Origin: WTJX01 sp045106295
GTDB taxonomy: Bacteria > Bacteroidota > Bacteroidia > Cytophagales > JAAEPT01
DNA: 7,079 bases
Assembly: GCA_045106295.1 (NCBI GenBank)
Contig: JBGCEI010000196.1
Location: 1-7,079, forward strand
Direction: 5' to 3'
The notes under the pieces were generated by a model. It did not search any database and had not been told where the DNA came from. It saw only the letters and a list, made by a program, of their open reading frames with translations. Below are positions 1 to 5,116 of the stretch, in pieces. How positions within the stretch are numbered: the stretch's first letter is position 1; the number at the start of each line of letters is the position of its first letter. The position numbers and the translations under genes were made by a program.

Positions 1-1281
1 CTGTGATAACGATAATAAGTCAGTATGAGGAATTACAGGAACAACTAATCCATCAGGAATAGCTACTGCAACACCTACATTAACATGGTTATTTACACGA
101 ACTACATCGTCCAACACCATAGAATTAACTAAAGGATGTTGTTTTAAAGATGTTGCTACCGCTTTTACTACCATATCGTTAAATGATATTTTAGCAGGAG
201 CGACTTCATTCATAGACTTTCTTGCAGCTATTGCATTGTCCATGTCGATATCCATTGTCAAGTAGAAGTGCGGAGCACCAAACTGACTAGATGATAGATT
301 CTTGGCAATTGCTTTACGCATACCATTCATCTTAATATCTTCAAAGCTTTCTTCACCAATAGCCATAGGTACAGCAGCTCCAGAAGAAGCATTAGCACTT
401 GGCGTAAATGAATCAATATCTGCTTTTGTAACTCTTCCGTTTGGTCCAGAACCAGCAACTTGTGTTAACTGAATACCTTTATCAGCAGCAATTTTCTTTG
501 CTAAAGGAGATGCTTTCACTCTTCCATCTGATGATGAACTTGTTGCAGCAGGTTTAGAAGCAACTTTAGGTGCCTCTGCTTTAGCAGCGACTGGTGCAGG
601 TGCAGCTTTTTCTTCTGCAGGAGCAGCAGCTGGTGCTGAATTTCCTTGCTCTGCTGATTTTAATAATGTTTTCCAATCGGCATCTTTATCTCCAACAATG
701 GCTAATACACCATTTACGATAACACCTTCTCCTTCTTTAGCTCCTAAATACAATACTGTACCGTCGTGGTATGACTCATATTCCATAGTTGCCTTATCGG
801 TTTCTACTTCAGCCATTAGTTCACCTTCTTCTACGGTATCACCTACTTTTTTGTGCCATGCAGCGATTATACCTTCTTCCATGGTATCGCTCATTTTTGG
901 CATAGGGACAATCTCAGCATTAATTCCAGAAATATCAATTGCTTCGCTAGAGCTAGCTACTGGAGTAGCAGATTCTGTTGCTTTTTCTTCAGTGCTTCCA
1001 CCAGCGGCATCTACTCCACTTAATAATGCTTTGTAATCTTCTCCTTTTTCTCCAACTATGGCTAATACACCGTTTACAGCAATAGCATCACCTTCAGCTC
1101 CACCTAAATAAAGCACCGTACCTTCATGGTAAGACTCATACTCCATAGTTGCCTTATCCGTTTCTACCTCAGCCATTAACTCCCCTTCTTCTACGGTATC
1201 ACCTACTTTTTTGTGCCATGCAGCGATTACCCCTTCTTCCATGGTGTCGCTCATTTTTGGCATTTGTACTATTTCAGCCAT
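1..1281 (-). CDS. pdhC: Pyruvate dehydrogenase E2, dihydrolipoamide acetyltransferase (3' end beyond window)
   Basis: E2 core of the cytoplasmic pyruvate dehydrogenase complex: it carries acetyl groups on lipoyl arms and transfers them to CoA. The 427 visible residues contain, in order, lipoyl domain 1 (about 1-80, lipoyl Lys43 in ETDKATMEYES), an Ala/Glu/Ser linker, lipoyl domain 2 (about 121-200, Lys163 in the same motif), a long Ala/Pro-rich linker (about 210-250), the peripheral subunit-binding domain (about 254-291, RVKASPLAKKIA...GPNGRVTKADI), and the first part of the catalytic acetyltransferase domain (from about 312). The C-terminal HxxxDG active site is off the left edge; family members usually have about 530-560 residues. 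The start is ATG followed by AEIVQMPKMSDTMEEG, the normal N-terminus. A TAnnTTTG promoter lies just upstream. No pdhA precedes it; the upstream gene is an unrelated phosphatase. E2 of another 2-oxo acid dehydrogenase is possible, but two lipoyl domains favour PDH. Confidence 0.95.
   Translation of the reverse strand, partial: MAEIVQMPKMSDTMEEGVIAAWHKKVGDTVEEGELMAEVETDKATMEYESYHEGTVLYLGGAEGDAIAVNGVLAIVGEKGEDYKALLSGVDAAGGSTEEKATESATPVASSSEAIDISGINAEIVPMPKMSDTMEEGIIAAWHKKVGDTVEEGELMAEVETDKATMEYESYHDGTVLYLGAKEGEGVIVNGVLAIVGDKDADWKTLLKSAEQGNSAPAAAPAEEKAAPAPVAAKAEAPKVASKPAATSSSSDGRVKASPLAKKIAADKGIQLTQVAGSGPNGRVTKADIDSFTPSANASSGAAVPMAIGEESFEDIKMNGMRKAIAKNLSSSQFGAPHFYLTMDIDMDNAIAARKSMNEVAPAKISFNDMVVKAVATSLKQHPLVNSMVLDDVVRVNNHVNVGVAVAIPDGLVVPVIPHTDLLSLSQ
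771..903 (-). repeat. Intragenic direct repeat, copy in lipoyl domain 2
   Basis: This segment matches 1131-1263 at an offset of exactly 360 bp (120 codons), with 10 mismatches in 133 bases by hand count. Bases 824-869 are identical to 1184-1229. It encodes the N-terminal half of the second lipoyl domain, including the lipoyl-lysine motif. It is a duplicated protein domain within pdhC, not a mobile element. Confidence 0.9.
1131..1263 (-). repeat. Intragenic direct repeat, copy in lipoyl domain 1
   Basis: Partner of 771-903. The differences are mostly silent, so the two domains are almost identical at protein level from MPKMSDTMEEG to YESYH. Outside this stretch (for example codons 61-70 against 181-190, and the linkers) the two units differ clearly, so the high identity is confined to the lipoyl-lysine half of the domain. 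Confidence 0.9.
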
Positions 1282-1314
1282 CTACTATTTTTGTTTAATT
1301 TTTCTAAACTCAAC

Positions 1315-1345
1315 CAAATTTAGGGCATAAAGCTCGTAATTCAAA
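1315..1345 (-). promoter_or_regulatory. Bacteroidota-type promoter of pdhC
   Basis: On the minus strand TAAATTTG (1322-1315) fits the TAnnTTTG -7 element. It is preceded by TTTG (1345-1342) with a 19-nt spacer, the arrangement described for the primary sigma factor of Bacteroidota. Transcription would begin near 1308-1310, giving a leader of roughly 28 nt before the ATG at 1281. This is the best-formed promoter in the window and suggests pdhC is transcribed independently of the upstream phosphatase gene. Confidence 0.6.
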
Positions 1346-1471
1346 TCGACCTTGAGTAAATAATCTAAAACAGGCACGTATTATTACGTATTTATTCTAC
1401 TACCTTAGGGACTAATGAAACGTTTAAGTCATTTTTTCTTCTAAAAACCTGTCAGGATAATTAAATAAAAA

Positions 1472-1509
1472 ACACCTCACTAAAGAAGAAAAATAACATA
1501 AATCGGTGT
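1472..1509 (-). terminator. Possible weak terminator after the histidine phosphatase gene
   Basis: On the minus strand ACACC (1509-1505) can pair with GGTGT (1476-1472), which is followed at once by a run of T and an AT-rich tract. The position, 11 nt past the stop codon, is right for a terminator. The stem is only 5 bp around a loop of about 28 nt, so stability is doubtful. A separate small perfect hairpin, GTCAT-CGC-ATGAC (1508-1520), sits against the stop codon but has no T tract in the needed direction. Confidence 0.3.
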
Positions 1510-1519
1510 CATCGCATGA

Positions 1520-2161
1520 CTAAAAAATCAATTGTTCTTCTGTTTCATAAGCCTCTAAATGAGCCAATGAATTCGTTTCTTCCAATTGAAATACACCATT
1601 CTCGTACGAAACAACATACACACATGTATTGTGATGTTTGTATTTGTCCATTTCAGCTAATGATTCTCCCATTAACTGACATAATAAAATACGCATCGCT
1701 CTACCATGCATACAGACTAGAACTCTCTCTGATGGATCTTTTTTTACTAACTCAATAAAATCTTGCTGTTTTAAAGCCAAGTCTTCGGGGCTTTCTCCTT
1801 CTTCTGTCTTAAGATGAGTTTCTCCTTGATTCCATTTCTTTACAATCTGATTAAGCACACCGTTTTCAGCTGTTGTGTGTTTGGTTCCATCATAAATACC
1901 AAAGCTAATTTCATTCAATGCTGTGAGGGAAGTATGTGAAATCCCTAAGTCTAAGAACTGCTGTACGGTTTCTTTTGTACGGACTAAAGCAGAAGTATAA
2001 ACTTTATCGAATGCCAGTTGTTTATAATATTGAAATAAGGCTTTAGCTTGTAAAAACCCTGTTTTATTTAGAGGAGCATCAATACTTGCTCCTTGAACAA
2101 TACTATTCTTATTAAAATCAGTCTGACCATGTCGGACGAAGTAAATTTTTTTGGTACTCAA
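1520..2161 (-). CDS. Histidine phosphatase family protein (phosphoglycerate mutase-like), TTG start
   Basis: Cytoplasmic phosphatase of the branch-2-H superfamily (213 residues), acting through a phosphohistidine intermediate. The N-terminal RHG motif is at residues 10-12 (Arg10, catalytic His11), with Thr14 in the usual RHGxT. Arg61 lies in the YTSALVRTKET stretch, an acidic residue (Glu84) in LNEISFGIYDG matches the proton-donor region, and the second catalytic histidine is His152 in CMHGRAMR. All expected active-site positions are present, so it should be active. The substrate cannot be deduced: relatives include cofactor-independent-type GpmB, alpha-ribazole phosphatase and sugar or nucleotide phosphatases, and no cobalamin genes are nearby. 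No in-frame ATG lies between the upstream stop (2170-2168) and the RHG motif, so TTG at 2161 is the only reasonable start. It is divergent from the menaquinone pair. Confidence 0.88.
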   Translation of the reverse strand: MSTKKIYFVRHGQTDFNKNSIVQGASIDAPLNKTGFLQAKALFQYYKQLAFDKVYTSALVRTKETVQQFLDLGISHTSLTALNEISFGIYDGTKHTTAENGVLNQIVKKWNQGETHLKTEEGESPEDLALKQQDFIELVKKDPSERVLVCMHGRAMRILLCQLMGESLAEMDKYKHHNTCVYVVSYENGVFQLEETNSLAHLEAYETEEQLIF

Positions 2162-2168
2162 ATTTTGT

Positions 2169-2176
2169 TACTTTTG
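2169..2176 (+). promoter_or_regulatory. Possible -7 element for the thioesterase-menF operon
   Basis: TACTTTTG fits TAnnTTTG. Initiation about 6-7 nt downstream would leave a leader of roughly 39 nt before the ATG at 2222. The nearest upstream TTTG (2150-2153) is only 15 nt away, shorter than the usual spacing, so the -33 half is poorly supported. Confidence 0.4.
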
Positions 2177-2203
2177 GTAAACATCAAATCATAAAAATTT
2201 TTA

Positions 2204-2211
2204 CAAACATA
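2204..2211 (-). promoter_or_regulatory. Possible -7 element for the histidine phosphatase gene
   Basis: The minus strand reads TATGTTTG, a match to TAnnTTTG, placing initiation near 2197 and a leader of roughly 36 nt before the TTG start. No clear TTG is found at the -33 position. It faces the candidate plus-strand element at 2169-2176 inside a 60-bp divergent gap. Confidence 0.4.
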
Positions 2212-2221
2212 GTTTTTCTTT

Positions 2222-2644
2222 ATGATACGAACGGACATTACAGTAGATATTTTAAACGAAAAGTACGCTATTAACCTTTGCGGACACTTAGGAATAGAAT
2301 ATACAGAAGTCACCAAAGAGTATCTCTGTGCAAAAATGCCCGTTGATAATAGAACTAAACAACCTTATGGGATTCTACACGGAGGTGCTTCTGTCGTATT
2401 AGCAGAATCAGTAGGAAGTATGGCGGCAAACCTATGCGTAGATAATGAAAAAAAGTTTTGTGTAGGGCAAGAGATTAATGCAAACCATATCAAAAGTATG
2501 ACTGAAGGTTTTGTATACTGTAAAGCCTCTCCTGTGCATTTGGGTAAAAACAGCCACGTTTGGTCTATGGAAATCACCAACGATAAAGGTGAATTAGTTT
2601 GTATCAGCAGGTTAACCGTAGCTGTATTGGATAAAAGAAAGTAA
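2222..2644 (+). CDS. menI: Hotdog-fold thioesterase (PaaI/YdiI type), probable DHNA-CoA thioesterase
   Basis: Small hotdog-fold acyl-CoA thioesterase (140 residues, full length for the family). Likely role: hydrolysis of 1,4-dihydroxy-2-naphthoyl-CoA to DHNA in menaquinone synthesis. The diagnostic stretch is QPYGILHGGASVVLAESVGS (47-66), with Gln47, His53, the catalytic carboxylate Glu62 and Ser66; His89 in NANHI and the hydrophobic C-terminal strand LTVAVL also fit. These match the active-site set described for E. coli YdiI/MenI, recalled from memory. The assignment to menaquinone rests on context: the stop codon is 2 nt from the start of menF, so the two are surely co-transcribed. A PaaI-like or general acyl-CoA thioesterase is the alternative if context is ignored. 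The ATG lies about 39 nt downstream of a likely transcription start and no Shine-Dalgarno is evident. Confidence 0.85.
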   Translation: MIRTDITVDILNEKYAINLCGHLGIEYTEVTKEYLCAKMPVDNRTKQPYGILHGGASVVLAESVGSMAANLCVDNEKKFCVGQEINANHIKSMTEGFVYCKASPVHLGKNSHVWSMEITNDKGELVCISRLTVAVLDKRK

Positions 2645-2646
2645 GT

Positions 2647-3813
2647 ATGTCTGCTCATTCACTTGATGCATTAAATGCCTTATCTACAACAACCGCTCTT
2701 CAGCGTATTTTTGATACAGCCAAAAGCAATGACTACTCATTTGCTTTCTACAGACTGCCGAATACCAGCAACTTCACTATAATTCTTTCTTCGAAGGAAG
2801 TATCCAAACAATTCTTAAATAGCAGAGAAACAACTGGTTTTGCTGTTAGCCTGTTTATTTCGTCTGACTGCCAAGGACATTTAATTCCTGAAGACCTTCT
2901 TATTTCTTATCAAGATTCTTTTTCTATTAAAGGTTCTAGTGAGGTCGTTAACACATTCATCTCATTACTGGATAACAATACCCAAAAACCAACCACTACA
3001 TCTCTTACATTTACAGATACTCCTAAAAAAGCATTTACTGATGGTGTAAATTCAGCGATTTCAGAAATTAATAAAGGCACATTCAAGAAAGTAGTACTTG
3101 CTAAAACCAAAAACATAGCGCTCAATCAGGACTTTTCAATAAGCTCTGTTTTAAACAAAATCTCTACCGAATACGAACGAGCATTTGTTAGCTATGTGTC
3201 TTCTCCTGCATTTGGGGATTGGCTGACAGCATCTCCAGAGATATTATTAGAGATAAAAGACAAGCAGCATTTTAAAACCGTTTCTTTAGCTGCCACGCAG
3301 CAAGCCAATGGAACCTCTATTAAATTAGTTTCTTGGAATCAGAAAGAGATTGAAGAACAAGCTTATGTAAGTCGTTACATTATTGATTGTTTAAAGAAAA
3401 TACGCCTGAGGGGGTACGAAGAAATAGGTCCTCGAACGGTAAAGGCAGGAAATCTCCTTCATTTAAAAACAGACTTCCTAATCGATATGGAGAAAACAGG
3501 TTACCCTGATTTAGGCAATCAAATGTTAGAATTACTCCATCCCACTTCTGCTGTCTGTGGTATGCCAAAAGAAAAAGCATTAGATTTTATTACAACCCAT
3601 GAAGTGTTCGATAGAGAACTGTACACAGGCTACCTCGGTCCTCTTAATATTGAAAACACAACTTGTCTGGCGGTGAACTTACGCTGTGCTAAATTAACTG
3701 ATTCTCATGCTACACTGTTTGCTGGTGCTGGCATTACCGAAGATTCTGATGCCGAACAAGAATGGCAGGAAACAGAAATTAAGTGTGAAACATTAGGGAG
3801 ATTTTTGGTTTAG
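2647..3813 (+). CDS. menF: Isochorismate synthase MenF
   Basis: Converts chorismate to isochorismate, the entry step of menaquinone synthesis (388 residues). The C-terminal chorismate-binding domain is clear from about residue 127: KKVVLAKTK with the presumed general base Lys153, TASPEILLE with the presumed general acid Glu198, SLAATQ at the usual LAGT/S site, HPTSAVCGMP (298-307), HEVFDRELYTGYLGP (318-332) and GAGITEDSDAEQEWQETEIK (360-379), which supplies the acidic Mg-binding residues. The N-terminal 120 residues are weakly conserved, as usual. Lys153 and Glu198 are spaced much like the MenF/EntC pair. The thioesterase two bases upstream points to menaquinone rather than siderophore or salicylate use. 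The Gly-to-Ala change at 216 is unusual. The gene is the last in its operon: the next gene converges, so menD and the other men genes are elsewhere. Confidence 0.92.
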   Translation: MSAHSLDALNALSTTTALQRIFDTAKSNDYSFAFYRLPNTSNFTIILSSKEVSKQFLNSRETTGFAVSLFISSDCQGHLIPEDLLISYQDSFSIKGSSEVVNTFISLLDNNTQKPTTTSLTFTDTPKKAFTDGVNSAISEINKGTFKKVVLAKTKNIALNQDFSISSVLNKISTEYERAFVSYVSSPAFGDWLTASPEILLEIKDKQHFKTVSLAATQQANGTSIKLVSWNQKEIEEQAYVSRYIIDCLKKIRLRGYEEIGPRTVKAGNLLHLKTDFLIDMEKTGYPDLGNQMLELLHPTSAVCGMPKEKALDFITTHEVFDRELYTGYLGPLNIENTTCLAVNLRCAKLTDSHATLFAGAGITEDSDAEQEWQETEIKCETLGRFLV

Positions 3814-3822
3814 CTCAACTTA

Positions 3823-3931
3823 TTTCAATAATTCTCTTTTTTATTTTAAAGAGAAGTGATGAGGAACATAAAAACTCAGTATTTTCTTAATTAATGACTT
3901 TTCACTACTCTCTTTTTCTGAGGGTAGACAA
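3823..3931 (-). repeat. Dispersed repeat, copy 1 (decayed), in the menF-rlmF gap
   Basis: Aligned by hand to 6728-6835, about three quarters of positions match, with one 1-nt indel. The left 25 bases (3823-3847) are identical to 6728-6752. Read on the minus strand, a frame ending at the TAA at 3843-3841 would encode KSLIKKILSFYVPHHFSLK, resembling the end of the small ORF in copy 2. A stop codon upstream and the 1-nt shift relative to copy 2 mean no intact gene remains here. It probably is a remnant of a mobile element or of a small gene. Confidence 0.65.
3832..3855. other. Perfect hairpin downstream of menF
   Basis: TTCTCTTT (3832-3839) and AAAGAGAA (3848-3855) form an 8-bp stem with an 8-nt loop, starting 18 nt after the menF stop. 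It lies at the end of repeat copy 1. Neither strand has a T tract after the stem, so it is not a textbook intrinsic terminator, although it could slow or process menF transcripts. The right arm is not conserved in copy 2, so only this copy can form it. Confidence 0.45.
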
Positions 3932-3993
3932 CACTTACACGGTTTTTAAGGATAATGTCTAAAATATTGTTTTACTCTCAATAACAGGTTATA

Positions 3994-4947
3994 TCATACT
4001 CTAAAAACATTCCTGCGTTCTTCTTTGGTTAAAAAAGTCCATGCTACTATTCTACTACTTTTACTCCCCTGACTCATTGGAATCATCTTCACTTCTACCG
4101 CCTTTGCTTTTTCTAAAAAACGTAACACAGGCTTCAATGTAGTTCCTTTAGATACCAAAGAGGTAAACCAACAACATGACTGAGCAAAGTCTTTACTCTC
4201 CAAAACCATATCACCAATAAAGCGTTTCTCCCCTCCTTCGCACCAAAGTTCTTTTCCTTTTCCACCGAAGTTTAAGTTTGTCTTCGTAACCTTTTGCTTC
4301 TTTAAATTACTTAGTTTCCGTAACGTCCCTTCTTTGGCTTCGGCCAATGACGCGTGGAAAGGTGGGTTGCAAACCGAAACAGTAATGCATTCGTTCTTCC
4401 TTAAAACTCCTTTAAAAAAAGTGTTTGAATTTCGCTGTAAACGTACATCTACATTCCCTTTTAAGAAAGCATTTACCTCTACAATCTCTTTCGACGATTT
4501 CACAGAAACAGGATCGATATCTGATCCAATAAAAGACCAGCCATATTCTTGATATCCAATAATAGGATACACACAGCTTGCTCCCACTCCTACATCTAAG
4601 CAGACGATTTTATTGCCCGTAGGCAAAACACCTTCGTTACTTTCTTTTAATAAATCCGCTACATAATGTATGTAATCAGCTCTTCCTGGAATAGGTGGAC
4701 ACAGGTAGTTTGCAGGAATCGACCATCCTTTTACATCATAAAAATGAGCTAACAATGCCTTATTTAATATTCTAACTGACTCTGAATCAAAGAAATCAAT
4801 AGAATCATCTCCAAATTTATTGGTCGACACAAAGGCCTTTAAATCAGGACAACTGGCAATCAGCTGTTTAAAATCATAACGTCCCGTATGCTTATTTCGA
4901 GGATGTAAACCTGCTTTTTTAGTAAGATGAGCTTTCTTTCTTTTCAT
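3994..4947 (-). CDS. rlmF: 23S rRNA (adenine-1618-N6)-methyltransferase RlmF
   Basis: SAM-dependent methyltransferase that modifies A1618 of 23S rRNA to m6A (317 residues, full length). Recognised by near-continuous family motifs: basic N-terminus then LHPRNKHTGRYDF (14-26), SIDFFDSESVRILNKALL (49-66), YLCPPIPGRADYIHYVADLL (81-100), the SAM-binding LDVGVGASCVYPIIG (117-131), SDID (142-145), the catalytic NPPFH (194-198, the (N/D)PPF type of exocyclic-amine methyltransferases), and FGGKGKELWCEGGE (227-240). The ATG at 4947 follows the usual short, Lys-rich start (MKRKKAHLTKK). It shares strand with the SDR gene but is separated by 169 bp containing a palindromic repeat. Downstream it converges on menF. 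A perfect small inverted repeat, ATAAC-AG-GTTAT (3981-3992), just past the stop is too weak to call a terminator. Confidence 0.95.
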   Translation of the reverse strand: MKRKKAHLTKKAGLHPRNKHTGRYDFKQLIASCPDLKAFVSTNKFGDDSIDFFDSESVRILNKALLAHFYDVKGWSIPANYLCPPIPGRADYIHYVADLLKESNEGVLPTGNKIVCLDVGVGASCVYPIIGYQEYGWSFIGSDIDPVSVKSSKEIVEVNAFLKGNVDVRLQRNSNTFFKGVLRKNECITVSVCNPPFHASLAEAKEGTLRKLSNLKKQKVTKTNLNFGGKGKELWCEGGEKRFIGDMVLESKDFAQSCCWFTSLVSKGTTLKPVLRFLEKAKAVEVKMIPMSQGSKSSRIVAWTFLTKEERRNVFRV

Positions 4948-4954
4948 TATTTTA

Positions 4955-4962
4955 CAATTCTA
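4955..4962 (-). promoter_or_regulatory. Weak candidate -7 element for rlmF
   Basis: The minus strand reads TAGAATTG, one mismatch from TAnnTTTG. Initiation would fall almost at the ATG at 4947, a nearly leaderless arrangement like that proposed for the SDR gene. A TTG (4987-4985) 22 nt upstream lies inside the palindromic repeat. If real, the repeat supplies the upstream half of this promoter; read-through from the SDR gene is the alternative. Confidence 0.22.
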
Positions 4963-5051
4963 AGTCTTTGCGAGCAAAGCGAAGCAATTCAAGAAGTCAA
5001 AGCAGTACTTTTGTGTCTAGATTGCTTCATCTAAAGATTCGCAATGACTTA
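4961..5051. repeat. Palindromic REP/MITE-like intergenic element
   Basis: A 91-bp element bounded by near-perfect inverted ends: TAAGTCTTTGCGA (4961-4973) and TCGCAATGACTTA (5039-5051), matching at 12 of 13 positions. Inside these, GAAGCAAT (4981-4988) pairs with ATTGCTTC (5021-5028), and AAAG (4999-5002) with CTTT (5008-5011) can close a central hairpin. The core, a TCATTGCGA end followed by GAAGCAAT, resembles short interspersed palindromes I recall as frequent in Bacteroidota genomes. It has no coding capacity. It fills most of the gap between the SDR gene and rlmF. Confidence 0.7.
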
Positions 5052-5116
5052 GTATTTTAAATCTTACGATCTAAAAGTCTGATCATCTTACTGTCTTCGG
5101 CTTTGGAAAAGCCAAG

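Noticed and set aside
698..1036. Plus-strand frame of 112 codons rich in Ser, Thr and Pro
   Set aside because: It lies antisense to the lipoyl domain 2 and linker region of pdhC; its composition simply mirrors the Ala/Glu/Gly-rich coding strand.
771..1263. The 360-bp-offset repeat as a mobile or structural repeat
   Set aside because: The copies code for two lipoyl domains in one continuous frame; two-domain E2 proteins are normal.
2365..2658. Minus-strand frame opposite the thioesterase
   Set aside because: The plus strand carries a complete hotdog enzyme with active-site residues here; the opposite frame shows no recognisable motif.
2910..3580. Two minus-strand frames inside menF (2910-3125 and 3380-3580)
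   Set aside because: Both are shadows of a strongly conserved chorismate-binding domain and have no support of their own.
4334..4552. Plus-strand frame opposite rlmF
   Set aside because: It overlaps the NPPFH and SAM-binding coding region of rlmF and resembles no known family.
5099..5113. Hairpin GGCTTT-GGA-AAAGCC just after the SDR stop codon, as an intrinsic terminator
   Set aside because: The 6-bp stem is perfect and well placed, but on the minus strand it is followed by GAAGACAG with no T tract, and the loop is only 3 nt; termination is not supported.
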